64,000 nucleotides of DNA from Antarcticirhabdus aurantiaca (GTDB lineage Bacteria; Pseudomonadota; Alphaproteobacteria; Rhizobiales; Rhizobiaceae). The translations under genes were made by a program, and so were the position numbers. The notes below the pieces were generated by a model that was given only the letters and a program-made list of their open reading frames with translations, was not told the DNA's origin and searched no databases. Each line of letters begins with the position of its first letter. The first letter of the stretch is position 1. Below are positions 20,181 to 29,013 of this stretch, in pieces. The stretch is taken from contig NZ_VTOM01000006.1 in assembly GCF_009765365.1 (NCBI RefSeq), positions 186,001 through 250,000 of the forward strand, read 5' to 3'.

Positions 20181-21122
20181 TCAAGCCGCCTCCTCGGCCC
20201 GCGCGGTGTCGGTCGGCGCGCCCTCCGGCTCGGTCGCGGAAACGAAGGCCGGCTCGTTGGCGTTGGCCGCGGCTGGCGCCTTGGTCAGGAGGCGCAGGAG
20301 CGTCGCGATCTTCCCCTTCAGCTCGTGGCGGTGGACGACCATGTCCACCATGCCGTGCTCCATCAGGTATTCGGCGCGCTGGAAGCCCTCGGGCAGCTTC
20401 TCGCGGATGGTCTGCTCGATGACGCGCGGGCCGGCGAAGCAGATCAGCGCGCCGGGCTCGGCGATGTGGACGTCGCCCAGCATGGCGTAGGAGGCCGACA
20501 CGCCCCCCGTCGTCGGATTGGTGAGGACGACGATGTAGGGCAGGCCCGCCTCGCGCAGCATGTCGAGCGCGACGGTGGCGCGCGGCATCTGCATGAGCGA
20601 CAGGATGCCCTCCTGCATGCGCGCGCCGCCCGAGGCCGCGAAGAGAACGACGGGGCGCTTCAGCTCCAGCGCCGTCTCGAAGCCCTTCACGATCATCTCG
20701 CCCGCCGCCATGCCGAGCGAGCCGCTCATGAAGTTCGGCTCGTGAGCGATGGCGACGATCGGCACGCCCTCGATCGCGCCGGTCGCGGCGATCACCGCGT
20801 CCTCGGTCTCGGTCTTGCCGCGCGATTCCTTGAGGCGGTCGGTGTAGCGCTTGGAGTCGCGGAAGCGCAGCGGGTCCAGGGCGGTCTTCGGCTGGTCGAG
20901 CAGCTCGAACGCGCCCTCGTCGAAGAAGGTGCGGAAGCGCTCCTTGGCGCCGATGCGCATGTGGAAGCCCGAGGACGGGATCACGTACTGGTTGGCCTCG
21001 AGGTCCTTGTGGAAGACCATCTCGCCCGTTTCCGGGCACTTGATCCACAGGTTCTCCGGCACCTCCGTACGCGTGAGGAGGCTGGTGATCTTGGGGCGGA
21101 CGTAGTTGGTGATCCAGTTCAC
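20181..21122 (-). CDS. accD: acetyl-CoA carboxylase carboxyltransferase beta subunit (zinc finger degenerate)
   Basis: 313 aa from a GTG start, [10 protein letters not shown]. It forms the carboxyltransferase of acetyl-CoA carboxylase with AccA, the first step of fatty-acid synthesis. The crotonase-fold body is intact (for example [15 protein letters not shown] and [12 protein letters not shown]). Of the four cysteines that bind zinc in E. coli AccD only the first remains: the sequence reads WIKCPETG where CxxC is expected, and VIPSSGFHM where the second CxxC is expected. It lies between trpA and folC, the usual Rhizobiales order. Confidence 0.95.
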   Translation of the reverse strand: MNWITNYVRPKITSLLTRTEVPENLWIKCPETGEMVFHKDLEANQYVIPSSGFHMRIGAKERFRTFFDEGAFELLDQPKTALDPLRFRDSKRYTDRLKESRGKTETEDAVIAATGAIEGVPIVAIAHEPNFMSGSLGMAAGEMIVKGFETALELKRPVVLFAASGGARMQEGILSLMQMPRATVALDMLREAGLPYIVVLTNPTTGGVSASYAMLGDVHIAEPGALICFAGPRVIEQTIREKLPEGFQRAEYLMEHGMVDMVVHRHELKGKIATLLRLLTKAPAAANANEPAFVSATEPEGAPTDTARAEEAA

Positions 21123-21188
21123 GGCGGACTATCCCGATGGAAGGCGGCCGGTGCGGCACCGGCGAAAACGAGAAAGGTGGGGGCGAAA

Positions 21189-22013
21189 TCAGGCCGCCGC
21201 AAGACGGGCCCGGCGCACGCCGCCGGCGATGTCGCGAACGATGGTCAGCACGGCTTCGGCCGGATCGCGGCCGGCGGCCTCGGCCTCCTCGATGGCGGAG
21301 ACCAGAACCGAGCCGACGACGACGCCGTCCGCCGCGCGGCCGATCTCGGCCGCCTGCGCGGCCGTGCGCACGCCGAAGCCGACGCAGACCGGCAGGTCGG
21401 TATGGCCCTTGATGCGCGACACGGCCTGCGACACGCGGGCGGCGTCGGGCGCCGCCGAGCCGGTGATGCCGGTGATCGAGACGTAGTAGACGAAGCCCGA
21501 GGTGTTGGCGAGGACGGCCGGCAGGCGCTTGTCGTCGGTCGTGGGCGTCGCGAGGCGCACGAAGTTGAGGCCGGCATCGAGCGCCGGCAGGCAGAGCTCG
21601 TCGTCCATCTCCGGCGGCAGGTCGACGACGATCAGGCCGTCGACGCCCGCGGCCTTGGCCTCGGCGAGGAAGGCCTCGACGCCGAAGACGAAGATCGGAT
21701 TGAAGTAGCCCATGAGGACGATCGGCGTCGCGTCGTCGCCCTGGCGGAAACGCGCGACGGCGGCGAGCGTCTTCTTCAGCGTCTGACCGGCCGTCAGCGC
21801 GCGCAGGCCCGCCTTCTGGATCGCCGGCCCGTCGGCCATGGGATCGGAAAAGGGCATGCCGAGCTCGATCACGTCGGCGCCCGCCTGCGGCAGCCCCGCG
21901 AGGATCCGGTCCGTCGCCCCCTCCTCCGGATCGCCCGCCATGACGAAGGTCACGAGCGCCGGGCGGCCCTCGGCCTTCAGGGCGGCGAAGCGGGTGTCGA
22001 GGCGTGTGGTCAT
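21189..22013 (-). CDS. trpA: tryptophan synthase alpha subunit
   Basis: 274 aa from MTTRLDTRF at 22013; a 44-residue upstream extension has no similarity. It cleaves indole-glycerol phosphate to indole, passed to TrpB. The catalytic region [19 protein letters not shown] contains the expected Glu and Asp, and [10 protein letters not shown] with [10 protein letters not shown] forms the phosphate site. Unlike the usual arrangement it is not directly after trpB: a higBA pair and a 100-base gap lie between. Confidence 0.96.
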   Translation of the reverse strand: MTTRLDTRFAALKAEGRPALVTFVMAGDPEEGATDRILAGLPQAGADVIELGMPFSDPMADGPAIQKAGLRALTAGQTLKKTLAAVARFRQGDDATPIVLMGYFNPIFVFGVEAFLAEAKAAGVDGLIVVDLPPEMDDELCLPALDAGLNFVRLATPTTDDKRLPAVLANTSGFVYYVSITGITGSAAPDAARVSQAVSRIKGHTDLPVCVGFGVRTAAQAAEIGRAADGVVVGSVLVSAIEEAEAAGRDPAEAVLTIVRDIAGGVRRARLAAA

Positions 22014-22113
22014 GGGTGGCTCTGTTGTCCGGCTGGTCGGCAGCACCGCGAGATGCGCGTTCCCCGCGATATACCGCTTTGAAAGAACGCGAAAGCGCAA
22101 GGACGCGACGAAG

Positions 22114-22413
22114 TCAGGCGCGCGCGAAACGCTCGATCGTCGCAAGGTCGCTCGACAGGCGCTCGGCCGCCACCGCGAGGTCGAAGGCCTGCTGGAGGTT
22201 CAACCAGAACTCGGCCGAGGTTCCGAAGAAGGCCGAAAGGCGGAGGGCAAGCTCGGCCGTCACCACGGATTCCTCGTCCAGGAGGCGGTGCACGGCGGCG
22301 GCCGGCACGTGCAAGGCCTCGGCCAAGCGTTCCGGCGGGAGGTCCAACGGCACGAGGAGCTCCTCGCGCAGGTACTCGCCCGGGTGGAGCGGCGGTGAGA
22401 TCATCAAGGCCAT
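22114..22413 (-). CDS. higA: HigA-family antitoxin
   Basis: 99-aa helix-turn-helix protein of the HigA addiction-module family: it opens with the family-typical [11 protein letters not shown] and contains [16 protein letters not shown] and the [16 protein letters not shown] segment. It starts 15 bases after the higB stop, the toxin-first order typical of higBA. It should bind and neutralise HigB and repress the pair's own promoter. It is lodged between trpB and trpA. Confidence 0.92.
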   Translation of the reverse strand: MALMISPPLHPGEYLREELLVPLDLPPERLAEALHVPAAAVHRLLDEESVVTAELALRLSAFFGTSAEFWLNLQQAFDLAVAAERLSSDLATIERFARA

Positions 22414-22428
22414 CGATGCGCAGCTCCC

Positions 22429-22710
22429 TCAATGATCGTCCACGATCTCGACGTCTTCCGCCGCGCCGTCCACCCAGCGGAAGCAGATCCGCCACTGGTC
22501 GTTGATGCGGATGGAGTGCTGCTCGGCGCGATCGCCCGACAGCTTCTCCAAACGGTTTCCCGGCGGCACGCGAAGGTCGTCGAGGCCGGTCGCGGCTTCG
22601 ATCGCCGCGAGACGACGCTGGGCCGACCGCAGAAGATCGGTCGGGAAGCCCTTGGGCGCAACCCCACGGGCGACGGCTTCGACGTGCCGGCCGCGAAACG
22701 ACCGGATCAT
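22429..22710 (-). CDS. higB: HigB-type mRNA interferase toxin (RelE/ParE superfamily)
   Basis: 93 aa, full length for HigB. The protein opens MIRSFRGRHVEAVARG and has the conserved RLEKLSGDRAEQHSIRIND and WRICFRW segments followed by DVEIVDDH at the end. Members cut mRNA on the ribosome during stress. It starts 18 bases after the trpB stop, so read-through from the trp promoter would express it; whether it has its own promoter is not clear. Confidence 0.92.
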   Translation of the reverse strand: MIRSFRGRHVEAVARGVAPKGFPTDLLRSAQRRLAAIEAATGLDDLRVPPGNRLEKLSGDRAEQHSIRINDQWRICFRWVDGAAEDVEIVDDH

Positions 22711-22728
22711 GGGAGCCGCGCTCCTGCC

Positions 22729-23949
22729 TTAGAGCGCCACGCCCAGGTGCTTGGCGGCGGTGAAGACGTCCTTGTCGCCGCGCCCGCACAGGTTCATCAC
22801 GATGATCTGGTCGGGGCGCATGGTGGGCGCGCGCTTGATCACCTCGGCGAGCGCATGGGCCGGCTCCAGCGCGGGGATGATGCCCTCGATGCGGGTGAGG
22901 AGCTGGAAGGCGGCGAGCGCCTCCTTGTCCGTGATCGGCACGTAGTCGACGCGGCCGGCATCCTTCAGCCAGGAATGCTCGGGGCCGATGCCGGGATAGT
23001 CGAGGCCGGCCGAGATCGAGTGCCCTTCCTTGATCTGCCCGTCGGGTGTCTGGAGGAGATAGGTGCGGTTGCCGTGGAGGACACCCGGGCTGCCGGCGGT
23101 CAGCGAAGCGCAGTGCTCCTCGCCGTCGAGGCCCTTGCCGCCGGCTTCCACGCCGACGATGCCGACCTCGCGGTCGTCCAGGAAGGGGTGGAACAGGCCG
23201 ATGGCGTTGGAGCCGCCGCCCACCGCCGCGACGATGAGGTCCGGCAGGCGTCCTTCGGCCTTGAGGATCTGCTCCTTGGTTTCCTTGCCGATCACGGACT
23301 GGAACTCGCGCACCAGCTCCGGATAGGGGTGCGGGCCGGCGGCCGTGCCGATGAGGTAGTAGGTCGACTCGACGTTGGTCACCCAGTCGCGCAGCGCCTC
23401 GTTCATCGCGTCCTTGAGCGTGCCGTGGCCGGCGGTGACGGGGATCACCTCGGCGCCGAGGAGCTTCATGCGGAAGACGTTCGGGGCTTGGCGCTCGACG
23501 TCGGTCGCGCCCATGTAGACGACGCATGGGAGGCCGAAGCGCGCGCAGACGGTTGCGGTCGCCACCCCGTGCTGGCCGGCGCCCGTCTCCGCGATGATCC
23601 GCGTCTTGCCCATGCGCCGGGCCAGCAGGATCTGGCCGAGGCAGTTGTTGATCTTGTGGGAGCCCGTGTGGTTCAGCTCGTCGCGCTTGAAGTAGACCTT
23701 GGCGCCGCCGAGCTCGGCCGTCAGCCGCTCGGCGAAGTAGAGCGGCGACGGGCGGCCGGTGTAGTGCGTGTTGAGGTGCTCGAGCTCCGCCTTGAAGGCC
23801 GGGTCGGTCCGCGCCGCCTTCCACTCGGCCTCGAGGTCGAGGATCAGCGGCATCAGCGTTTCGGCGACGAAGCGCCCGCCGAAGATGCCGAAGCGGCCGT
23901 CCTCGTCGGGTCCGGCGCGGAAGGAGTTGGGAGCGGAGAGCTGGTTCAT
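22729..23949 (-). CDS. trpB: tryptophan synthase beta subunit
   Basis: 406 aa PLP enzyme that joins indole and serine to make tryptophan. The PLP lysine lies in [13 protein letters not shown], and the phosphate loop is [10 protein letters not shown]. The start overlaps the trpF stop by four bases (ATGA), so trpF and trpB are translationally coupled. Downstream the operon is interrupted by higBA before trpA. Confidence 0.97.
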   Translation of the reverse strand: MNQLSAPNSFRAGPDEDGRFGIFGGRFVAETLMPLILDLEAEWKAARTDPAFKAELEHLNTHYTGRPSPLYFAERLTAELGGAKVYFKRDELNHTGSHKINNCLGQILLARRMGKTRIIAETGAGQHGVATATVCARFGLPCVVYMGATDVERQAPNVFRMKLLGAEVIPVTAGHGTLKDAMNEALRDWVTNVESTYYLIGTAAGPHPYPELVREFQSVIGKETKEQILKAEGRLPDLIVAAVGGGSNAIGLFHPFLDDREVGIVGVEAGGKGLDGEEHCASLTAGSPGVLHGNRTYLLQTPDGQIKEGHSISAGLDYPGIGPEHSWLKDAGRVDYVPITDKEALAAFQLLTRIEGIIPALEPAHALAEVIKRAPTMRPDQIIVMNLCGRGDKDVFTAAKHLGVAL

Positions 23950-24626
23950 GGGGACAGCGCCTCCTCGGGCGCGGCGTGGGCGACGGGCGCGCGGGCGAGC
24001 GCGTCGAAGAAGCTGCGGATGCGGGCCGGGTCCTTGACGCCCGGCGCGGATTCGAGGCCGGACGAGGCGTCGAGGCCGCGGGGCCGGGCGATGCGAAGGG
24101 CCTCGGCGACGTTGCCGACGTGGAGGCCGCCGGACAGGACGTAGTCGAGTCCTGGATCGAGCTCGGACAGGATGCGCCAGTCGAAGGACACGCCGTTGCC
24201 GCCGGGCAGGACGGAGCCCTTCGGCCGCTTGGAATCGAGGAGCAGCCGGTCGGCGACGCCGCGATAGGCCTGGAGGGCGGAGAGGTCCTCGGGTGCGGAG
24301 ACCGACAGCGCCTTCATCACCGGCAGGCCGGTTCGCGCCTTCACCGCCGCGACGCGCTCGGGCGTTTCCTTGCCGTGGAGCTGCAGCCAGTCCGGGCGGA
24401 CCTCTGCGACGAGGCGGTCGAGGAGGCCGTCGTCGGGATCGACGAGGACCACCACCACCCTCGCGCGATCGGCCGCGCGCTCGCGCAGCACCTTCATCGC
24501 CGGCAGCTCGACGTGGCGCGGGCTCGGCGCGAAGTGGACGAAGCCGACATGGCTGGCGCCGGCGGCGATCGCGGCCTCCAGCGTCTCGGCCGTCGACAGG
24601 CCGCAGATCTTCACGTCGAGGGTCAA
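23946..24626 (-). CDS. trpF: phosphoribosylanthranilate isomerase
   Basis: 226 aa (beta-alpha)8 enzyme of tryptophan synthesis. DVKICGLST at the N-terminus holds the catalytic Cys and [11 protein letters not shown] the catalytic Asp. No ATG fits: the start is the TTG at 24626, directly before the conserved LDVKICG; its ribosome site is weak. The C-terminal HGLE-like end reads [16 protein letters not shown] as in the family. First gene of the minus-strand trp run. Confidence 0.93.
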   Translation of the reverse strand: MTLDVKICGLSTAETLEAAIAAGASHVGFVHFAPSPRHVELPAMKVLRERAADRARVVVVLVDPDDGLLDRLVAEVRPDWLQLHGKETPERVAAVKARTGLPVMKALSVSAPEDLSALQAYRGVADRLLLDSKRPKGSVLPGGNGVSFDWRILSELDPGLDYVLSGGLHVGNVAEALRIARPRGLDASSGLESAPGVKDPARIRSFFDALARAPVAHAAPEEALSP

Positions 24627-24705
24627 GGAAAGCGCGTCCCGCAGGCGAAGGGGTTGATAATCCGCCCCTTATCCGCCCCTCGCCCGGCCCTGTAAAGGCG
24701 GCGCG

Positions 24706-25518
24706 CTACTCGAAGCGGATGGCGTGCAGCTCGTGGCCGCGGGTCTTCAGCCAGTCGCGCGCGGCCGGCGTTTCCGGGCAGAGCCGGCGGCACAGCGCCC
24801 AGAAGTCGGCGCCGTGGTCCATGTGGCGGAAATGGGCGACCTCGTGGGCGGCGAGGTAGTCGAGCACCTCCGGCGGCGCCATGACGATGCGCCAGGAAAA
24901 GGCGAGGCGCCGGTCGACGGTGCAGGAGCCCCAGCGGCTGACCGTGTCCTTGAGGCTCATCGCCGCGGGCTTCATTCCCGTCCCCGGCGCGTGGCGGGCG
25001 ACGGCGGCTTCGAGGTCGGCTCGCGCTTCGCGCTTCAGGACGTCGCGCACGCGCCGGGCGAAGTGCTCGGGCTCGCCACCGACGAGGAGGGCGGCGCTCC
25101 CCTCCCCTGCCTCGAAGCGGTGGCCGCGAAGGCCGGGGGTATGCTCCAGGCGCAGCGGCGTCCCGCGAAAGGGGATGACGACGCCGGGACGGATGGCGAG
25201 GGCGGGCGCGGCGCGCGTCATCCGCTCGGCGATCCAGGCCTCGTGCCGCACCACGAAGGCCGTCACCATGCGCGGCGAGGCGGAAGGCGGCGCGGTGACG
25301 CGGATGCCGGCGCCGTCCTTGGCGAGGCGCAGGATCATCCGGCGGGCGCGGGGGTTTCGCGACACCGCGAGCGGCACGGCGCCCAGGCCCGGCAGCTCGA
25401 CGGTGGGCGGGAAGTCCGGCACGGGCGCCGGGCGCCGGGCGCGGGGCCGGGCACCGCGCCCGGGCGGGTCAGGCGTCGGGCGCAGGCCGAGAAGGCGCTT
25501 CAAGGGATCGAGGCTCAT
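24706..25518 (-). CDS. YgjP-like (DUF45) metallohydrolase
   Basis: 270 aa with the zinc motif HEVAHFRHMDHGADFW (HExxH plus a third ligand) near the C-terminus, preceded by the family-typical RWGSCTVDRRLAFSWR. Proteins of this SprT/WLM-like group are predicted metal-dependent hydrolases of uncertain substrate. I chose the ATG at 25518; a GTG nine bases upstream (25527) is equally open and sits closer to the GAGGGA ribosome site, so the true start may be three residues earlier. It follows the trp genes on the same strand after a 79-base gap. Confidence 0.88.
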   Translation of the reverse strand: MSLDPLKRLLGLRPTPDPPGRGARPRARRPAPVPDFPPTVELPGLGAVPLAVSRNPRARRMILRLAKDGAGIRVTAPPSASPRMVTAFVVRHEAWIAERMTRAAPALAIRPGVVIPFRGTPLRLEHTPGLRGHRFEAGEGSAALLVGGEPEHFARRVRDVLKREARADLEAAVARHAPGTGMKPAAMSLKDTVSRWGSCTVDRRLAFSWRIVMAPPEVLDYLAAHEVAHFRHMDHGADFWALCRRLCPETPAARDWLKTRGHELHAIRFE

Positions 25519-25576
25519 CGCCCGCACTATTCCCTCGGGAGCTTGCCCGAGGAAAGAGCGGGCCGCGAACGAACGA

Positions 25577-25607
25577 CGCCGCGGCCGGGGATAACCCGGC
25601 CGCGGCG
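25577..25607 (-). terminator. perfect GC hairpin after the DUF2852 gene
   Basis: CGCCGCGGCCGGG / CCCGGCCGCGGCG, a perfect 13-bp stem with a 5-base loop, just past the DUF2852 stop. It is followed on the minus strand by TCGTTCGTTCG rather than a true T run, so it may be a terminator or an mRNA 3' stabiliser. Confidence 0.6.
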
Positions 25608-25640
25608 CTCGTCATGTCAGGTCCCGGGGCGTGCGGCCGT

Positions 25641-26063
25641 TCAGCCGACGACGGGCGAGACGTCGCTCGGACGGTTGCGGCGCTCGGCCATGAAGCGGTC
25701 GAACTCCTCCTGGTCCTTGGCGCGGCGCAGCTCGCGGGCATAGGCCTCGAACTCGGCGCTCGCCTCCTGGAGGCGGCGGCGCTCGGCGTCGAGGCGGGCG
25801 AGCTCGCGGTCACGCCAGTCGTCGAACGCGACGTTGCCGGTGCGCGGCGCACCGAAACCGAAGCCGCCCTGACCCTTGCGGAACGAGCCGGCGACGCGGT
25901 CGGTCGCAAGGTTCACGTCACGGCGGAAAGCTTCGAGGCGGTCGCCCCAAAGAATATAGGCGATCATGGCCAGACCAAGCGGCCAATAGACCATGAAGCC
26001 GATCACCATCAGAGCAATGGTCGCAGGCGTCCAGGCAGGTCGTATCAGGGCACGGGATGTCAT
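25641..26063 (-). CDS. DUF2852 domain-containing membrane protein
   Basis: 140 aa. A hydrophobic segment at about 15-40 (TIALMVIGFMVYWPLGLAMIA) is followed by a charged helical tail rich in Arg and Glu (DRELARLDAERRRLQEA), the pattern of the alphaproteobacterial DUF2852 family, whose function is unknown. The start is the ATG at 26063 with GAGAGGA upstream; a longer open frame to 26402 runs through non-coding sequence opposite yqaA. Divergent from yqaA. Confidence 0.86.
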   Translation of the reverse strand: MTSRALIRPAWTPATIALMVIGFMVYWPLGLAMIAYILWGDRLEAFRRDVNLATDRVAGSFRKGQGGFGFGAPRTGNVAFDDWRDRELARLDAERRRLQEASAEFEAYARELRRAKDQEEFDRFMAERRNRPSDVSPVVG

Positions 26064-26247
26064 CGGCGTGTCGATCCTCTCTTTAAGTCTCGCGGCGCGT
26101 TGCTGCGCGAAACCCGCGAGGGCATCTTCGTCTACGAATTGGAGATGGGTGGGCAAAAAACCTTGTTCAATCGGGAAAGCGCAAAAAATCGGATGCGTGC
26201 AGCGCCGCCCTTTCGCGCGCGCCCGCGTGCCGCTAGCCAAGCAGGGC

Positions 26248-26691
26248 ATGTCCGACCCGCTCCTCGCCTTCGGCCTCTTCGCCAACGCCTTCCTGTCCGC
26301 GACGCTGCTGCCGGGCGCGTCCGAGGCGATGCTGGCCGCCCTCGTCGCGACGGGCGCGGGCGACCCCTGGCTCCTCGTCGCGCTCGCCACGCTCGGCAAC
26401 ACGCTGGGCTCGGTGGCGAGCTGGTGGCTCGGGCGCTATCTCGCGCGGTTCGAGGACCGGCGCTGGTTTCCCGCGAACCCCGCGGCTCTCGCGCGGGCCA
26501 GCCGGCTGTTCAACCGCTACGGGCGGGCGGTGCTGCTTCTCGCCTGGCTGCCGGTCATCGGCGACGCCCTGGTGGTCGCGGCCGGGCTCCTGCGCGTTCC
26601 GCTCCGCGTCTTCGTCCCGCTGGTGGCCGCGGGAAAGGCGGCGCGCTACGCCCTCGTCGCCGCGGGAACGCTCGGCCTCCTGCCCGACTGA
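26248..26691 (+). CDS. YqaA family (DedA/SNARE-like) membrane protein
   Basis: 147 aa with several hydrophobic segments. The conserved pattern is visible as LATLGNTLGSVASWWLGRY in the first half and FNRYGRAVLLLAWLPVIGDALVVAAGLL in the middle. The DedA superfamily is linked to lipid carrier and membrane homeostasis; the role of YqaA is not established. The start at 26248 follows from the family N-terminus; the frame stays open upstream without coding character. Confidence 0.85.
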   Translation: MSDPLLAFGLFANAFLSATLLPGASEAMLAALVATGAGDPWLLVALATLGNTLGSVASWWLGRYLARFEDRRWFPANPAALARASRLFNRYGRAVLLLAWLPVIGDALVVAAGLLRVPLRVFVPLVAAGKAARYALVAAGTLGLLPD

Positions 26692-27058
26692 ACGCGTCAG
26701 AACCGGGCGAGGAATGGGTGGACAAGTCTGGATTGTCGGCGCGGAGGACCCCGTTGTCGCCGTCGGTCGGGATTAAAAGTCCAGCCCAAGCCTCGCCTCG
26801 ACTTCGCTCCCCTTGCCTTGAGGCGAGACCGCCGAAGTGGATCCGCGCGTTCCGCGCGGCGCTGCGTCACGCGCTTGTTGCGAACAGGCTTTATGATCCC
26901 TTTCGGAGGCCTCGTAGCGCGCCGTTCACGGCGCTGCTGCGTGCTGAAGGTGAAGATTCAATGAAGGCGCGGAACGCCCCGTTGCGCCGCGCATTCAATG
27001 AAGACGACACATAGATCGCGGCTCCGCTTTGCGGCGCTCGGACAGGGAGGAGAGACCG
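26692..27058. other. 367-base intergenic region with an 11-bp direct repeat
   Basis: No gene was found here. ATTCAATGAAG occurs at 26956-26966 and again at 26993-27003, 37 bases apart. Between them GGAAC (26971-26975) and a TT 18 bases later give a weak match to the EcfG stress promoter, lacking the usual GTT. These may control the small gene that follows. Confidence 0.4.
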
Positions 27059-27310
27059 ATGCTCGACTGGATTCAGCAGACCTTCTCCGGTGTTCGCGCC
27101 CTGCCGATCGAGGCCCCGCGCTTCAATCATCCGGACATCGCGGAAAGCGTTTCCGCGTCGGCAGCCATCGAGACCAGTGCCGCGCGTTCGCGCAAGCGCC
27201 TGGACCGCGGCCCCAAGACCGTCGACGAGCTCTACCTCGCGGCCCGGGCGGCCGGGAGCACCGCCGCTTTCGAAGCGCAGGACAACGAGAAGTCACCCGT
27301 CGCCTTCTGA
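27059..27310 (+). CDS. hypothetical 83-aa protein
   Basis: A small soluble protein, MLDWIQQTFSGV at its start, with a basic centre (SRKRLDRGPKTVDELYLAAR). It has no signal peptide or membrane segment and I recognise no family. It is believed real because of a strong ribosome site (GGGAGGAGA, six bases before the ATG) and a strong terminator just downstream. An in-frame ATG or GTG further up (27029) is not preferred because it precedes the ribosome site. Confidence 0.7.
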   Translation: MLDWIQQTFSGVRALPIEAPRFNHPDIAESVSASAAIETSAARSRKRLDRGPKTVDELYLAARAAGSTAAFEAQDNEKSPVAF

Positions 27311-27360
27311 GACCCGAGCTGGCGCAACGCGCCGCAGGCCAATTGAAGATTCGCAAACGA

Positions 27361-27402
27361 AGAAGGGCTCCCGATGCCAAGCGCCGGGAGCCCTTCTTCG
27401 TT
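27361..27402 (+). terminator. terminator of the 83-aa gene
   Basis: Stem AGAAGGGCTCCCG / CGGGAGCCCTTCT with an 11-base loop, then TCGTTTCG. The symmetry may let it act on the facing transcript as well. Confidence 0.8.
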
Positions 27403-27445
27403 TCGATGCGTCCAGGCCGCGCTTGCCGCGTGCGGCCCGTCGATC

Positions 27446-27483
27446 AAGAAAATGGCCGGGCACCTCCCCCGAAGTGCCCGGCC
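27446..27483 (-). terminator. terminator of the L,D-transpeptidase gene
   Basis: On the minus strand GGCCGGGCAC / GTGCCCGGCC (10 bp) is followed by ATTTTCTTG. It lies 82 bases after the stop. Confidence 0.8.
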
Positions 27484-27564
27484 GCGGCGGATTGTCCCCC
27501 GCCTTAACTCTGCGGCCCCGCGCGTTCCCGCGGGACCGGCTTCGATCGCTCGGCTCCGCCCCGC

Positions 27565-28305
27565 TCAGCGCGAGGCGACGCGCTCGCTGCCCTGCTTGAC
27601 GACGACGCGGGCGTTCATCGGCACGCGCTCGTAGAGGTCGATGATATCCTGGTTCATCAGGCGGATGCAGCCCGAGGACGCGGCCGTGCCGATCGACCAC
27701 CATTCCGGCGTGCCGTGCAGGCGGTACAGCGTGTCCTTGTTGTTCTGGTAGAGATACAGCGCGCGGGCGCCGAGCGGGTTCGACAGGCCCGGCTGCATGC
27801 CCTCGGCGTAAGGCTTGAGGTCCGGACGACGGGCGATCATCTCGGCCGGCGGAAACCACTTCGGCCAGTGCTGCTTGTCCTGGATGCGCGCCTCGCCGGC
27901 CCAGGAGAAGCCGCTCTTGCCGACGCCGATGCCGTAGCGCATCGCCGTGCCGCCGGCCTCGACCACGTAAAGGAAGCGCGTCGCCGTGTCGACGACGACG
28001 GTGCCCGGCTCGTAGGTCAGGCCGTCCTGGTAGAGGACGCGCTGGCGCAGGTACTTCGGATCGATCTTCTCGGCCGGAATGCGCGGCAGCGCGAAGCCGT
28101 CGTCGACCTTGGCGGCATAGGCCTCCACCGGCACGGCGCCGAAGGCGCCGTCGTCCAGCGGCAGGTCGGGCGCGGTGTAGGCGACCACGCTCGCGCCGGC
28201 GTTGGGACCCGACGCGACGCGCGGCGAGGTCGCGCAGCCCCCCAGGGCCACGGCGAGAAGAGTAACGGCCAGGCCGCGCGTCAGCAGGAATCTGTTCATC
28301 GTCAT
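27565..28305 (-). CDS. L,D-transpeptidase (YkuD domain) lipoprotein
   Basis: 246 aa. The N-terminus is a lipoprotein signal (basic MNRFLLTR, hydrophobic core, lipobox LGGC with Cys24). The YkuD catalytic motif is present as His197, then SSGCIR with Cys213 and Arg215. Such enzymes form 3-3 peptidoglycan cross-links or attach proteins to peptidoglycan in the periplasm. The start could also be the ATG two codons in (28299). It is divergent from the merR-type gene, with 238 bases between. Confidence 0.9.
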   Translation of the reverse strand: MTMNRFLLTRGLAVTLLAVALGGCATSPRVASGPNAGASVVAYTAPDLPLDDGAFGAVPVEAYAAKVDDGFALPRIPAEKIDPKYLRQRVLYQDGLTYEPGTVVVDTATRFLYVVEAGGTAMRYGIGVGKSGFSWAGEARIQDKQHWPKWFPPAEMIARRPDLKPYAEGMQPGLSNPLGARALYLYQNNKDTLYRLHGTPEWWSIGTAASSGCIRLMNQDIIDLYERVPMNARVVVKQGSERVASR

Positions 28306-28436
28306 GGGCGCCGTGGTTCGAGGCGATGGGAGGATCGACCGGGATACGCGCGAATCGAGCGCAACCGAGGACCTCACCATTGGCAGATCCATCGTTAGGC
28401 CGCGTGTCGCAACGTGACAACGCGTGTCATTCCAAC

Positions 28437-28461
28437 CCAACATGGTTAAGGAAACCTTGTT
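28437..28461. promoter_or_regulatory. 25-bp dyad in the ldt-merR intergenic region
   Basis: CAACATGGTT-aagga-AACCTTGTTG, ten-base arms matching at nine of ten positions. It lies between the divergent transpeptidase and MerR-type genes, 83 bases before the latter. MerR-family operators are dyads of this kind, so autoregulation is possible, but the match to a copper-type site is not close. Confidence 0.35.
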
Positions 28462-28543
28462 GCGGTCGCGTCACAGTTGACGCAGCGCTGCAACGCGACA
28501 TCTCCTTTTCGTTGGGGGACGCCTACGGTCGACGAGGAATTCG

Positions 28544-28942
28544 ATGAACATCGGAGAAGCGTCACGACGGTCCGGGCTGCCTCCGAAGACGATCCGCTAC
28601 TACGAGGAAGTCGGGCTCGTCCAGCCGCAGCGCGCGCGCAACGGGTATCGCGACTATGCCGAGCGGGACGTCCACGTCCTGCGCTTCCTGCAGCGCTCGC
28701 GCTCGCTCGGTTTCTCGATCGACGAGGTGCGTCGCCTCCTGTCGCTCTACGGCGACGAGAAGCAGCGCACCTCCGACGTGCGCCAGCTCGCGCGGCATCG
28801 CATCGCCGAGATCGACCGCAAGATCGAGGAGCTGATGTCGCTGCGCCGGGCGCTGGGCGAATTGGCGGAGCTGCGCGAAAGCGCCTCGGCGCCGGACTGC
28901 CCGATCCTCGACGAGATCGCCGGCGAGCGCGTCCCGGCCTGA
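28544..28942 (+). CDS. MerR-family regulator, CueR/HmrR-like with a missing metal cysteine
   Basis: 132 aa. The N-terminal winged helix-turn-helix (MNIGEASRRSGLPPKTIRYYE) and the long dimerisation helix are typical of MerR proteins, and RTSDV places a Ser at the position that is Ser77 in CueR. CueR and HmrR bind Cu(I) with two cysteines eight residues apart. Here only the second remains (Cys119 in APDCPIL); the first is replaced within the stretch RESAS. No copper exporter lies nearby. Ligand is therefore uncertain. Confidence 0.82.
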   Translation: MNIGEASRRSGLPPKTIRYYEEVGLVQPQRARNGYRDYAERDVHVLRFLQRSRSLGFSIDEVRRLLSLYGDEKQRTSDVRQLARHRIAEIDRKIEELMSLRRALGELAELRESASAPDCPILDEIAGERVPA

Positions 28943-29013
28943 GGACGGGCCGCCGGCGCTGCGGCGCCGCGTCCCGCTTGTTCGGGCCGGGCCGGGCGGG
29001 CTAGACTCGGTCC

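Noticed and set aside
22729-23949. Frameshift or loss of trpB through the higBA insertion
   Set aside because: trpB is full length with intact PLP motif and ends 18 bases before higB.
26692-27058. tRNA or small RNA in the yqaA downstream gap
   Set aside because: No cloverleaf or CCA-type end was found and there is no clear promoter-terminator pair for an RNA.
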